DNA from: Hymenobacter polaris
GTDB lineage: Bacteria; Bacteroidota; Bacteroidia; Cytophagales; Hymenobacteraceae
NCBI RefSeq assembly: GCF_012927305.1
Contig: NZ_JABBGH010000001.1
Location: forward strand, 682,001-746,000
Length of the DNA stretch: 64,000 nt
Reading direction: 5' to 3'
Program-made: the position numbers and the translations under genes
The notes under the pieces: model-generated
The model's database searches: none
What the model saw: the letters and a program-made list of their open reading frames with translations, nothing else
Told to the model about the DNA's origin: nothing
Shown: positions 50,827 to 59,467 of the stretch, one piece after another
Layout: every line of letters starts with the position of its first letter
How positions within the stretch are numbered: the stretch's first letter is position 1

Positions 50827-50984
50827 GGGACAAGGGAAATGAAGGAGGAATGATGACGCAACGTTCGGGCACTACGGGTTAAATGAAGATGAAGATTTGC
50901 TGTTCATTTAATGAAGATGAAGATTTTTTTTGAAGTAAGCTTTTAGCGGTACTGCGCGGGGCAGCTTTATTTTGCCAACTACTT

Positions 50985-51521
50985 ATGAAAAACTGGTTGC
51001 TCTCACTAGCCCTAGGGTTGCTGCCGCTGATAGCCCTAGCTGCCGCCCTGCCCGCCGCGCCGCCCACCGTCGTCTACCTCGTGCGCCACGGCGAAAAGGA
51101 CATCACGCCTGGCCTGGCCGACCCGCTGCTGACGACTGCCGGCGAGGCCCGCGCCCAAGCCCTGGCCGACCGCCTAACCCGCGAGCGCCCCGCCGCTCTC
51201 TTCACTACCGACACCCGCCGCACCCGCGCCACGCTGGCCCCGCTGGCCCAGGCTCTGCACCTTACCCCGCTGACGTACAGCGCCAAAGAGCCCGCCGCCC
51301 TGGCCACTCGCATCGGCCAGGAGTACGCCGGCCAGACGGTGGTGGTAGTGGGCCACTCCAATACGCTGCTGCCCCTGCTAGCGGCCCTAGGGGTGCGCGA
51401 GGCGGTGGCCGACATACCGGACGACGAATACAGCAACCTCTACAAAGTGACCCTGCGCGACGGCAAGCCCGCCAAGCTGGAAGTAAGCCACTACGGCAAG
51501 CACCTCGAAGCCAAGCTGTAG
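50985..51521 (+). CDS. Exported histidine phosphatase (phosphoglycerate mutase family)
   Basis: A 178-residue exported protein with a signal peptide (WLLSLALGLLPLIALAAALPA) and the histidine-phosphatase fold: VVYLVRHGEKDI (RHG with the phospho-acceptor His), LFTTDTRRTRATLAPLA and VVVVGHSNTLLPLLAALG with the second catalytic His. Members dephosphorylate small molecules; this short SixA/periplasmic type is widespread in Bacteroidota, so a periplasmic phosphatase is likely. The following DUF3298 lipoprotein starts nine bases later, making a two-gene operon. Confidence 0.92.
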   Translation: MKNWLLSLALGLLPLIALAAALPAAPPTVVYLVRHGEKDITPGLADPLLTTAGEARAQALADRLTRERPAALFTTDTRRTRATLAPLAQALHLTPLTYSAKEPAALATRIGQEYAGQTVVVVGHSNTLLPLLAALGVREAVADIPDDEYSNLYKVTLRDGKPAKLEVSHYGKHLEAKL

Positions 51522-51530
51522 CTTGCGGAA

Positions 51531-52766
51531 GTGAAAAACCTCTACCGTGCGCTGCTAGCCGGCGCGCTGCCGCTGCTGGCCGGCTGCCACGCCGAACCCG
51601 GCAACACAACGGCCACCCCACCGGCGCACCCGCCTCAAGCGGCGGTGCCTAGGGCTACTGCGCCCACCGCAGCCCCCGTTGCCGCAGCCCCGCCCTTCAC
51701 CGGCTACCACCGCTACCGGGGCAGGGTAGGTGGCCGGCCGGTGACGGTGGTGTTGACTATTGATTCTACCGAAGCGTACCACGGCAAGAAGCTGGCCTGC
51801 ACCGGCAGCTATTACTACGGGCAGGCCACTGGCGGCCTGCTGAACCTAGCGGCCAAGGGCACCTACCAGCCCCAGCAGCCGCTGCAGCTGCGAGAATCGG
51901 CCAGCGCCAGAGCAACAGGCACTTGGCAGGCCACCCAGCCAGCGGGGCCGCTGCTCAGTGGTACTTGGACGAGCCCGGCTGGTAAGCAGTTGCCGTTTGA
52001 ATTGCGCGAGGACTACACCGATGGGCGGGGACACCTGATGGCCGTGCGCTACGAGGTGCTGGGAGAAAGCGTGGTGCTGCCTTGCCAGCTTGAGCACTAT
52101 GAAGAAGAAACCAAGGAGGAATACCGTACCCGCCTTGAAAATGCGCCGAACGGCTACGACCTGCCGTTTCTGCACTTGCTTGGCCCCGATACGCTGCGCC
52201 GTAGCCTAGGGGCGCTCCAGTGCCCGGTGCCCCGCGAGCGCCGCCAGCTAGTGCGGGCACAGGCCAAAGAAAACGGCTGCAATTACCACAGCGAATCCTT
52301 GCAGGTCGATTACAACGACTACGGGCTGCTAGCCTGGAGTGGGGCCTGGACGGATGAATACGAAGGTGGCGCTCGGCCCGGGCATGGGCAAAGCGCTACG
52401 GTGTACGACTTGCGCACCGGCCACGTAAGTACAATGGCCGACGTCTTTCGCACCGGCGCTGATGCGCTGCTGCAGCGGCTTATTACCCAGCATATTCTGC
52501 ACGACGACAACCCCGACCTAACGCCTACGCCGGGCCTGGCGGTGCCGGCCCGCGCCGACAACCTCGCTCCGCTGCCAAGCGACTTTAGTTTGGAGGAAAA
52601 TGGTATAGCTTTCTTGTACAACATCGACGAATTGGCCCAGCTGACCGACGGGGGCGCTATCATCCTCTCGGTGCCGGTGCCTTACCGCGAGCTGCAGCCC
52701 CTGCTGCGCCCGACTTCGCCCGTGGCCCGGATGCTGCGCGAGCGGGGCTTGTGGCGCGGCCAGTAG
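51531..52766 (+). CDS. Lipoprotein with DUF3298-like domain
   Basis: A 411-residue lipoprotein starting at GTG 51531: signal and lipobox (LLAGCHAEPG), a Pro/Ala-rich linker (residues 22-58), a beta domain (YHRYRGRVGGRPVTVVLTIDS ... TGSYYYGQATGGLL), then a DUF3298/PdaC-RsiV-like region (LLAWSGAWTDEYEGGARPGHG, TVYDLRTGHVSTMADVFRTG, NGIAFLYNIDELAQLTDGG). In RsiV-type proteins this fold binds lysozyme or peptidoglycan; here the role is unknown. It is nine bases behind the histidine phosphatase gene. The next gene has its own promoter after the stop. Confidence 0.8.
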   Translation: MKNLYRALLAGALPLLAGCHAEPGNTTATPPAHPPQAAVPRATAPTAAPVAAAPPFTGYHRYRGRVGGRPVTVVLTIDSTEAYHGKKLACTGSYYYGQATGGLLNLAAKGTYQPQQPLQLRESASARATGTWQATQPAGPLLSGTWTSPAGKQLPFELREDYTDGRGHLMAVRYEVLGESVVLPCQLEHYEEETKEEYRTRLENAPNGYDLPFLHLLGPDTLRRSLGALQCPVPRERRQLVRAQAKENGCNYHSESLQVDYNDYGLLAWSGAWTDEYEGGARPGHGQSATVYDLRTGHVSTMADVFRTGADALLQRLITQHILHDDNPDLTPTPGLAVPARADNLAPLPSDFSLEENGIAFLYNIDELAQLTDGGAIILSVPVPYRELQPLLRPTSPVARMLRERGLWRGQ

Positions 52767-52787
52767 GAAAAAACGCCGCTGGGCTGG

Positions 52788-52795
52788 TACTTTTG
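52788..52795 (+). promoter_or_regulatory. -7 promoter element of M28 peptidase gene
   Basis: TACTTTTG (TAnnTTTG), predicting transcription from about 52802, with a 25-base leader before ATG 52827. Confidence 0.6.
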
Positions 52796-52826
52796 GCCGA
52801 ACACCTTTTTCGGCACTTCTTCGCCC

Positions 52827-54242
52827 ATGCGACTTCTTTCCTCCTTGCTGCTGGCGGGCGGCCTGCTGGCCCTAGGCCCCGCTAGCGCCCAAATGGCCCA
52901 ATCTGCGGCGGCTACCAACACGGCCGACTCGCTGGCCATCCGCAAAATCTACGACGAGGCCCTGCTGCGCGGCCAGAGCTACGAAAACCTGCGCTACCTC
53001 TGCGAGCAGATTGGCCCGCGCCTCGCGGGCTCGGCCGGGGCGGCCAAGGCCGTGGAGTGGGGCAAGCTGACGATGGAAAAAGCCGGCTGCTACGACCGCG
53101 TGTACTTGCAGGAGTGCCAGGTGCCGCACTGGGTGCGCGGGGCCAAGGAAAAAGCCCTCGTATTTGGCAATAAGGGCAAAGGCCTGCCGCTGGCCGTGTG
53201 CGCCCTCGGGGGCTCGGTGGCCACGCCCGGCAGCAAGCCCCTGCGCGCCGGGGTAATTGAAGTAAAAAGCCTGGCCGAGCTGAAGGCGCTGCCCGACGCG
53301 GCCGTGCGCGGCAAGTTCGTTTTCTTCAACCGTCCCTTCAACGACGCCTACATCGAGCAGGGCCGCGCCTACGGCGAAGCCGGCGACCAGCGCCGCGCCG
53401 GTCCCGCCGAGGCCGGCCGCCGGGGCGCCGTGGGCGCGCTGGTGCGCTCGCTCACCTCGGCCCGCGACAACTACCCCCACACCGGCACTACCCAGTACGG
53501 CGACACGCCCACCCAGGTGCCCGGCGCCGCGCTCAGCACCCTAGGGGCCGACCAACTCAGCCAACTGCTGCAAGCCGACCCCAAGCTGGAGGTGGAGCTG
53601 ACCATGAGCTGCCAAACCCTGCCCGACGTGACCAGCTATAACGTGGTGGGCGAAATCAAGGGCGCCACCCACCCCGAGCAGATTGTCACCGTGGGCGGCC
53701 ACCTCGACTCGTGGGACCTGGCCCAGGGCGCCCACGACGACGGCACCGGCGTGGTGCAAAGCATGGAGGCCCTGCGCCTGCTGAAGGCCGCCGGCCTGCG
53801 CCCCGAGCGCACCGTGCGCACCGTGCTGTTTATGAACGAGGAAAACGGCACCCGCGGCGGCGAGAAGTACGCCCAGCTGGCCCAGCAAAACCACGAAACC
53901 CACCTGGCGGCCATCGAGAGCGACGGCGGCGGCTTCACCCCTAGGGGCTTCACGGCCGAAACTGCCCCGGCCAACCTGCGCAAGGTAGCCGCCTGGCAGC
54001 CGCTGCTAGCGCCCTACCTGGCCGGCCAGCTTACGCCCGGCCACGCCGGCACCGACGTGGAGCCCTTGGTGGCCGCCGTGCACCCCACTGCCCTCTTCGG
54101 CTACAAGTGCGACTCGCAGCGCTACTTCGACATCCACCATACGGCGGCCGACACCTTCGACAAGGTGAACCGCCGCGAGCTGGAGCTGGGCGGCGCCGCC
54201 ATGGCCAGCCTCATTTATTTGCTAGGCAAGTATGGCCTTTAA
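52827..54242 (+). CDS. M28 family aminopeptidase
   Basis: A 471-residue exported metallopeptidase with a signal peptide (LLSSLLLAGGLLALGPASAQ), a PA-like insert (about 130-215) and an M28 dizinc catalytic domain. Zinc ligands and catalytic residues are in VTVGGHLDSWDLAQGAHDDGTGV (His and Asp), VLFMNEENGTRGG (catalytic Glu), AIESDGG (Asp), and RYFDIHHTAADTFDKVN (His). It should remove N-terminal amino acids in the periplasm. Similar proteins are annotated as carboxypeptidase Q-like. Length and order of motifs are normal. A promoter element is present upstream. Confidence 0.94.
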   Translation: MRLLSSLLLAGGLLALGPASAQMAQSAAATNTADSLAIRKIYDEALLRGQSYENLRYLCEQIGPRLAGSAGAAKAVEWGKLTMEKAGCYDRVYLQECQVPHWVRGAKEKALVFGNKGKGLPLAVCALGGSVATPGSKPLRAGVIEVKSLAELKALPDAAVRGKFVFFNRPFNDAYIEQGRAYGEAGDQRRAGPAEAGRRGAVGALVRSLTSARDNYPHTGTTQYGDTPTQVPGAALSTLGADQLSQLLQADPKLEVELTMSCQTLPDVTSYNVVGEIKGATHPEQIVTVGGHLDSWDLAQGAHDDGTGVVQSMEALRLLKAAGLRPERTVRTVLFMNEENGTRGGEKYAQLAQQNHETHLAAIESDGGGFTPRGFTAETAPANLRKVAAWQPLLAPYLAGQLTPGHAGTDVEPLVAAVHPTALFGYKCDSQRYFDIHHTAADTFDKVNRRELELGGAAMASLIYLLGKYGL

Positions 54243-54363
54243 TCGCGGATTTAACGAATTGCGGGGATATGCCCGCTGTATGAGCTGGCGTGATAAGCGC
54301 ACCAGCACGATTACCGCCTAGGGTCGTCCAGGTTGCGATTGCCTCGCTGCGCTCGCCATGACA
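54243..54363. repeat. Dispersed repeat fragments after M28 peptidase gene
   Basis: CGCGGATTTAACGAATTGCGG (54245) is a degenerate copy of the TTTAACGGATTTAACGGAT family, inverted relative to the copy at 55509-55642; the two flank the EEP gene. At about 54331-54362 lies GCGATTGCCTCGCTGCGCTCGCCATGAC-like sequence, a second dispersed Bacteroidota repeat (compare the start of the PAP2 gene). Confidence 0.55.
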
Positions 54364-54406
54364 ACTGGCTGTTACTCACTACTCACTAACCGTTACTCAT
54401 TAAGTA

Positions 54407-55435
54407 TCACTCCAGCGCCAGCTCGCAGTAGAGGGGGAAATGGTCGGAACCAAAGTAGGCGAGGCGCTTTAGCTCGACCACCCGAAACTGCGAGCTGACG
54501 AATACGTGGTCGAGCGGCCAGCGCAGCAAAGGGATTTTGGCATCGAAGGTGGCGTAGAGGCCGCGGCCGACCCGCACGCTGTGCAGGTTGGCTTGGCTCT
54601 CAAACAGGCGTGTGGTGTGGGCCCAGGCCACGTCGTTGAGGTCGCCCACCACCAGCGTGGGCAGGCCGGGACCCTGGGTTTGCGCCTGCAGCAGGCGGCC
54701 CACTTTTACCAGCTCGGCCTCGCGCTCGTGCTTGTTGTAGGGGTGTTCGCTGGGCACGGGCGGCACCGGGTGCACGGCGCACAGGTAGAAGCGCTGGCCA
54801 CTGGGCAGCTGCACGTTGGCGTAGAAGGAGGGCACGTTGGGGTGCTGCAAAAACCGCCGTACGGTATCGCTGAGCGGGTATTTGGAATACAGCAGCATGC
54901 CATAGGTATCGGGCAGCGGGCACAGCATGTGGTAGGGGTACGCTTGGCCCAGCGAATCGACGGCGTGGGCCCACCAGGCGTTGGTTTCTTCGAGCAGCAC
55001 CACGTCGGGGTTTTGCTGGCGCACCAGGCGCAGCAGGTCCGCCGCGTGGCGATTGGACTGCAGCACGTTGGCTTCGAATAGGCGCAGGGTAGCCGCGCGG
55101 TGGGTTGCCTGGGCGGGCGTGGCCTGCGCCACGGCTAGCGGCACCAGCGGCGAGTAGGGCAGCACGATGGAGGCTTGCAGGCCCGCCGCCGACCCTAGGC
55201 CCAGCGCCAGCGCCCAGGTGCCCCAGTGCCAGCGCCGGGCCAGCAGCGGCAGCAGCACCAGGCAGCCCAGCGCCACCAGTAGGGTCTGCACCCGCGGAAA
55301 ATCCAGCAATTTTAGCCACCACTCGGGCGTATTGGCGGGCAGCGAGAGCAGCGTGGCGGCCACCGACACCGTACCCAGCAGGGCCACCAAATACAAGGCG
55401 CCGGTGCGCAGCCAGCCTAGAAGAGAAGTAGACAT
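54407..55435 (-). CDS. Endonuclease/exonuclease/phosphatase-family membrane protein
   Basis: A 342-residue protein with three N-terminal membrane helices (ALYLVALLGTVSVAATLLSLPA, TLLVALGCLVLLPLLA, WALALGLGSAAGLQASIVL) and a periplasmic EEP domain (about 110-342): RLFEANVLQSNRHAADLLRLV, PDVVLLEETNAWW (catalytic Glu), HPVPPVPS, LVVGDLNDVAWAHT (Asp/Asn) and RVVELKRLAYFGSDHFPLYCEL (SDHxP with catalytic His). The fold hydrolyses phosphodiesters; membrane-tethered members are uncharacterised and may act on nucleic acids or lipids. It is flanked by inverted copies of a dispersed repeat. Confidence 0.9.
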   Translation of the reverse strand: MSTSLLGWLRTGALYLVALLGTVSVAATLLSLPANTPEWWLKLLDFPRVQTLLVALGCLVLLPLLARRWHWGTWALALGLGSAAGLQASIVLPYSPLVPLAVAQATPAQATHRAATLRLFEANVLQSNRHAADLLRLVRQQNPDVVLLEETNAWWAHAVDSLGQAYPYHMLCPLPDTYGMLLYSKYPLSDTVRRFLQHPNVPSFYANVQLPSGQRFYLCAVHPVPPVPSEHPYNKHEREAELVKVGRLLQAQTQGPGLPTLVVGDLNDVAWAHTTRLFESQANLHSVRVGRGLYATFDAKIPLLRWPLDHVFVSSQFRVVELKRLAYFGSDHFPLYCELALE

Positions 55436-55463
55436 CAGGTAAGAAGGTCAGCTAAGACTATAA

Positions 55464-55493
55464 AAAAGCCGGACCCGCGCAGGCCCGGCTTTG
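55464..55493 (-). terminator. Intrinsic terminator after OmpA-like lipoprotein gene
   Basis: On the minus strand AAAGCCGGGCCTGCGCGGGTCCGGCTTTTTTAT: stem AAAGCCGGRCC/GGTCCGGCTTT with a T run. It lies between the lipoprotein gene (ending 55643) and the EEP gene start at 55435 and should separate the two transcripts. Confidence 0.8.
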
Positions 55494-55508
55494 GCTTGAA
55501 AAACTATT

Positions 55509-55642
55509 ACTACAAAAAAGACCCGTTGAATCCGCCAAGCATAGCGCAGTCAACTCGCCGCGTACCCAACGCGCCACCCGCGTAGCCAGCCCGCGCAGCG
55601 GGCGTATCCCCGAAATCCGTTAAATCCGTTAAATCCGCGGTC
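55509..55642. repeat. TTTAACGGATTTAACGGAT-family repeat
   Basis: Ends with CGAAATCCGTTAAATCCGTT and CCGCGGTCC immediately before the OmpA-like lipoprotein's stop codon region; GCGTAGCCAGC and AGCGGGCGTATCC match the flank of the copy at 28371-28664. Here a GAATCC start near 55531 and the AAATCC end suggest a folded-back element like the first. Confidence 0.65.
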
Positions 55643-56467
55643 CTAGTTCGTGTTCAGAATCGAAAACAGCTCGTCGAGCTTGGGCGTGAGGACGATGTCG
55701 GTGCGACGGTTGAGAGCTTTGTCCTGGGGCGTGTCGTTGGCCACCACGGGCATGTACTGGCCGCGACCCGAGGGCGTCACCTGCGCCGGGTCGAGGCCAG
55801 CCGCCGTCAGCAGGCGGGTGATTTCGGTGGCCCGCAGTACGCTCAGGTCCCAGTTGTCTTTGGCCCCGTTCACCACGCCCTTGATGGGCACGTTGTCGGT
55901 GTGGCCTTCCACCAGCACGTTGATGTCCTTATTGTCCTTCAAAGCGTTAGCCAGCTTTACCAAAGCGTCCTGGCCCTTGGGGTCTACCTTGGTCGAGCCC
56001 GATTTAAACAGCAGCTGTTCGCTGAGCGACACGTACACCTTGCCGTTTTTGACGTTCACCTGCAGGTCCTGATTGTTGAAGCCGAGCAGGGCGTCGGCCA
56101 CCTTCTTGCGCAGGGCGTTGGTGGCGGCCTCCTTCTCGGCCAGCACGCGCTGCAGCTCGGCCACGCGGGCGTTTTTGCCGGCCAGGTCCTGCTCGGTAGC
56201 CCCTAGGGTCTGGTTGAGCTGGTTGAGCTGGTTGTTTTTACTGAGCAGGGTCTGGTTGAGGTTGGCCTCGGTGCTGTTCTTGGCTTGCTGCAGGGCGTTC
56301 TTATCGGCCTGCAGCTGGTCGCGGGTGCGGCTCAGGTCGGTATTCTGCCGGGTCAGGTCGGCGTTTTGCTGCTGCAGGGCAGCAATTTCTTTTTTATTGC
56401 AGCTCGTCAGCCCAAGCAGGCTGCTGGCCAGCAGCACCGCCAGCCCCGATTTGAAGGGAATAGTCAT
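55643..56467 (-). CDS. OmpA-family lipoprotein with coiled coil
   Basis: A 274-residue lipoprotein: lipobox LTSC at residues 20-23 (SSLLGLTSCNKKE), a long coiled coil of Gln/Asn/Leu heptads (about 28-115; repeated QLNQ, NTDLSRTRDQLQADK), and a C-terminal OmpA peptidoglycan-binding domain (VYVSLSEQLLFKSGSTKVDPKG, INVLVEGHTDNVPI, NWDLSVLRATEITRLL, GRGQYMPV, NRRTDIVLTP). It anchors the outer membrane to peptidoglycan, like Pal/MotB-type proteins with a spacer. A terminator follows. The gene's upstream region shares no obvious promoter element with neighbours. Confidence 0.94.
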   Translation of the reverse strand: MTIPFKSGLAVLLASSLLGLTSCNKKEIAALQQQNADLTRQNTDLSRTRDQLQADKNALQQAKNSTEANLNQTLLSKNNQLNQLNQTLGATEQDLAGKNARVAELQRVLAEKEAATNALRKKVADALLGFNNQDLQVNVKNGKVYVSLSEQLLFKSGSTKVDPKGQDALVKLANALKDNKDINVLVEGHTDNVPIKGVVNGAKDNWDLSVLRATEITRLLTAAGLDPAQVTPSGRGQYMPVVANDTPQDKALNRRTDIVLTPKLDELFSILNTN

Positions 56468-56598
56468 AGTAAGAAAGGTGAGTTAGAGAAGGGTGAGAAA
56501 CAAGCCGCCAGGGCACGTGCCGCGGCTTGAAAGGGCTAAACGAGCGGGCCAAGGCGCAGGTTACCACCCCGGCAGCGGTGCGAAGCGTACTTGGCCAA

Positions 56599-56606
56599 TA
56601 CTTTTG
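56599..56606 (+). promoter_or_regulatory. -7 promoter element, leaderless candidate
   Basis: TACTTTTG ends six bases before ATG 56613 (subtilase), so the transcript would begin at about the A of the start codon. Confidence 0.6.
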
Positions 56607-56612
56607 CTGCCT

Positions 56613-58559
56613 ATGCGCGGTCAAGTTTACGTTTTCGGGGTGTTGCTGCTGGGGTGCCTGGCCCCCCGGCCTGGCCGCAGCCAGGTAGCCCCCGGTGCCA
56701 CGGGCAGCTCTAACCGCTACTGGGTAGCCTTTTGCGATAAAGCCCCCCTAGGGCCGCGCGCCGCCCGCTGCCTCAGCCCGGCCGCCCTGGCCCGGCGCCG
56801 CGCCCAGGGCCTGCCCTTGTTAGAAGCCACCGACCTGCCCGTGCGCCCCGCCTACGTGGCCGCCGTGCGCGCCCACGTCGATACGCTCACCGTCGTCAGC
56901 CGCTGGCTCAACGGGGCGGCGTGCCGCGCCACGCCCGCCCAGGCCGCCGCCCTGCGCCAGCTGCCGGGCGTGGCCGAGGTGCGCGCCTGGCCCCTGGCCC
57001 AGCGCCTGCTGCCAGCCCGATATAAGGCTGGTAGTGATAAGGTTAACCAGGGTAGGGAAACTAAGACTTCACCTACTGCTTCCTGGCCTGGGCCGGCTGT
57101 CTCAGCGGCAGCTGCTTCGGCCGCCAGCCCAGCGGCGGCGGCCAGCCGGGCGGCCTTCGTGAGCCCGGCCGACTACCTGCTGGCCCGCCAACAAACGGCG
57201 GCCCTGGGCCGCGCCGAGTTGCGCCGCGCCGGGCTGGCGGGCAAAGGCGTGCGCGTGGCCGTGTTCGACGTAGGCTTTCGGGGGCTCGACCGGCACCCGG
57301 CGTTTGCGGGTCTGTTCAGGGAAGGGCGCGTGGCGGGTACCTACGATTTTCTGAAAAACCGGCCCGACGTGTTTCTGGGCGGCGCGCATGGCACCGAGGT
57401 AATGGGCTGCCTGGCCGGCCGCCTGCCCGGCCCCGACAGCCTGCGCCCCGGCCCGGCCCTAGGGCTGGCGCCGGCTGCCACCTACCTGCTGGCTCGCACC
57501 GAGGGCCTGGCCAGCGAGCGCTTCAGCGAGGAGGAGGCCTGGCTGCGCGCCGCCGAGTGGGCCGACCAGCAGGGCGCCGACATCATCAGCTCGAGTTTGG
57601 CCTACACCGAGCAGCGCTACTTTCCCGAGCAGATGGACGGGCGCCACTCGCTGGTGGGGCGCGCCGCCACGCTGGCCGCCCGCAAGGGCATGCTGGTGGT
57701 GAGCGCGGCCGGCAACGACGGCGACGACGACTGGGTGCGCATTGGCACGCCCGCCGATGCCGACTCGGTGCTGGCCGTGGGGGGACTCGACCCGGCCACC
57801 GGCTTGCACGTCAGCTTTAGCTCGGTGGGTCCCTCGGCCGACCGCCGCCTCAAGCCCGATTTATCGGCCTTTGGCATTGTGCTCACGACCACCGCCGGCG
57901 GCGGCTACGAGCGGGTGGAGGGCACCTCGTTTGCCGCGCCGCTGGTGGCGGGGCTGGCGGCCTGCGCCCGGCAGGCGGCGGGCCGGGCGCTGCCCGCCAT
58001 GCAGCTGTACCGCCAGCTGCGCGAGGCCGGCGAGCTGTTTCCGTACTACGACTACGCCCACGGCTACGGTCGGCCGGGCGCGGGCCGCCTGCTGGCCCGG
58101 CAGCGCGGCCCGGTGCCCACCCCCGAGCCCACCTTCGACTTCGTCACTCACGACTCGCTGGTGGCCGTGGTGCTGCGCCCGGCGGCCACGCTGCCGCCCG
58201 CCCGCCCGCTGCCCCTGCTGGCCGACGACGACGAGCTGAGCGTGGAGGCCGCCAGCTGGCTGCGCCCCACCGAGGAGGCCGCCCGCCCGCCCGGCTCGCC
58301 CACGCCCACCCGCGCCAGCGTGGCGCCCGTGGGCCAGGAGCAGGCCGCCCCCGCCGATGCTGCGCCCGCCCTGCCGCCCTACCCCAGCTACCCGGCCCGG
58401 CTGTACTGGCACCTGGCCAGCGCCCGCGGGGTGCTGCGCCGCTACGAGGTGCGCGCCGCCACCCAGCGCCTGGTGCTGCAGCTGCCGCGCCGCCTGGCGC
58501 GGGGCGGCGACGTGCTGCGCGTTTATTACCAAGGCTACACGGGTACGTATTCCGAATGA
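56613..58559 (+). CDS. S8 family subtilisin-like serine peptidase
   Basis: A 648-residue exported subtilase: signal peptide (VYVFGVLLLGCLAPRPGRSQ), a prodomain with VAFCDKAPLGPRAARCLSP and PGVAEVRAWP, then the peptidase domain (about 190-495) with catalytic Asp in VAVFDVGFRGLDRHPAF, His in GGAHGTEVMGCLAGRL, oxyanion Asn in VSAAGNDGDD, and Ser in VEGTSFAAPLVAGLAACA. A C-terminal region of about 150 residues has no clear domain; no T9SS sorting signature is visible, so it may stay in the periplasm or outer membrane. The ATG at 56613 is right behind a promoter element. Its stop overlaps the next gene's start (ATGA). Confidence 0.92.
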   Translation: MRGQVYVFGVLLLGCLAPRPGRSQVAPGATGSSNRYWVAFCDKAPLGPRAARCLSPAALARRRAQGLPLLEATDLPVRPAYVAAVRAHVDTLTVVSRWLNGAACRATPAQAAALRQLPGVAEVRAWPLAQRLLPARYKAGSDKVNQGRETKTSPTASWPGPAVSAAAASAASPAAAASRAAFVSPADYLLARQQTAALGRAELRRAGLAGKGVRVAVFDVGFRGLDRHPAFAGLFREGRVAGTYDFLKNRPDVFLGGAHGTEVMGCLAGRLPGPDSLRPGPALGLAPAATYLLARTEGLASERFSEEEAWLRAAEWADQQGADIISSSLAYTEQRYFPEQMDGRHSLVGRAATLAARKGMLVVSAAGNDGDDDWVRIGTPADADSVLAVGGLDPATGLHVSFSSVGPSADRRLKPDLSAFGIVLTTTAGGGYERVEGTSFAAPLVAGLAACARQAAGRALPAMQLYRQLREAGELFPYYDYAHGYGRPGAGRLLARQRGPVPTPEPTFDFVTHDSLVAVVLRPAATLPPARPLPLLADDDELSVEAASWLRPTEEAARPPGSPTPTRASVAPVGQEQAAPADAAPALPPYPSYPARLYWHLASARGVLRRYEVRAATQRLVLQLPRRLARGGDVLRVYYQGYTGTYSE

Positions 58560-59299
58560 AATTGACCCGAAGCTTTACTGCCGCTGCTGGCCCTAGGGGC
58601 CTGATGTTGATAATGGTATACTGGCTGAGCTGCCTGGGTACCCGCCCGGCGCAGGCCCAGCAGGTGCTGCTGCAAACCAACGTCGCCACCGATACCATTG
58701 CGCCCCGCACCGGCCCCAACCGGCCGTGGTTTGGGCACGTGTATTTGGGCTACGCGCCCGCCGTGGGGGCCAGCGCCCTAGGGGTGAAGTACGGCTTCGG
58801 CTCGGCCGAAACGCTGGTGGGCGGCCGCCTCAAGCGCCGCCTCACGGGCGGGCTGGCTCTGTGCGCCGACCTGCGCTACGGCTACCTGCGCTACCAGCTA
58901 AACCCCGACGCCAATCACCCCGCGCCCTTCCGCACCGACCCCGAGGCCGACCAGCACCTGGCCTACCACCAGGCCCAGGGCGAGCTGAGTTTGCGCCTGA
59001 ATCCTGAGCGCCGGCGCGGCAACGTGCTGGGCCGCTACCTTGACGTGCTGGCTTATGGCGGCTACGCTCTGGGCACCACCTACGCCGCCGAGCAGCCGGC
59101 CCCCGGCGGCGGCCAGCAAGAGGTGGTGGTGCACCAGCCTCCCTACCTGGCCCGCTGGCTGGGCGGCGTGGGGGTGCGCGTGGGCAGCAATTCGCTGGCG
59201 CTGGTGGGCCGCTACCGCCTCAACGACGCGCTGCGCAGCCCCGCCTTCCCGGCCGAGCCGCCCCGCTTCACGGTGGGCGTTGAGCTGAGCTGGCTATAA
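58556..59299 (+). CDS. Outer-membrane protein in operon with subtilase
   Basis: A 247-residue exported protein with a signal peptide (LMLIMVYWLSCLGTRPAQAQ) and alternating Gly/aromatic strands (WFGHVYLGYAPAVGASALGVKYGFG, LALCADLRYGYLRYQL, LDVLAYGGYALGTTYAAE, WLGGVGVRVGSNSLALVGRYRLN, TVGVELSWL), consistent with a small outer-membrane barrel. The start overlaps the subtilase stop by four bases (ATGA), so the two are translationally coupled. I do not recognise a named family. It may be an anchor or substrate of the subtilase, which is an inference from coupling only. Confidence 0.7.
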   Translation: MKLTRSFTAAAGPRGLMLIMVYWLSCLGTRPAQAQQVLLQTNVATDTIAPRTGPNRPWFGHVYLGYAPAVGASALGVKYGFGSAETLVGGRLKRRLTGGLALCADLRYGYLRYQLNPDANHPAPFRTDPEADQHLAYHQAQGELSLRLNPERRRGNVLGRYLDVLAYGGYALGTTYAAEQPAPGGGQQEVVVHQPPYLARWLGGVGVRVGSNSLALVGRYRLNDALRSPAFPAEPPRFTVGVELSWL

Positions 59300-59430
59300 G
59301 TGGCCAGCAAGCCCTAGGGGCCGCTTCCCCAGCGCCGAAGCCGCCGCGAGCCGCCCAGCGGGCCTAAACCCCCGGCGGCGGAGCCCGCGTACAAGGGCTG
59401 ATAGGGTATAGCGCAGCTTAGCGCATCGGT

Positions 59431-59460
59431 TTGTGGCATATTGTAGCATGTTGTGGCATA
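59431..59460 (+). repeat. Three tandem decamers before lipoprotein start
   Basis: TTGTGGCATA, TTGTAGCATG, TTGTGGCATA in direct succession, one helical turn each, ending eight bases before ATG 59468. It could be an operator or a slippage-prone tract near the start codon. Confidence 0.6.
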
Positions 59461-59467
59461 TCCAGCA

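Noticed and set aside
54407..55435. Composite transposon carrying the EEP gene
   Set aside because: Flanking repeats are dispersed non-coding elements without transposase or target duplication.
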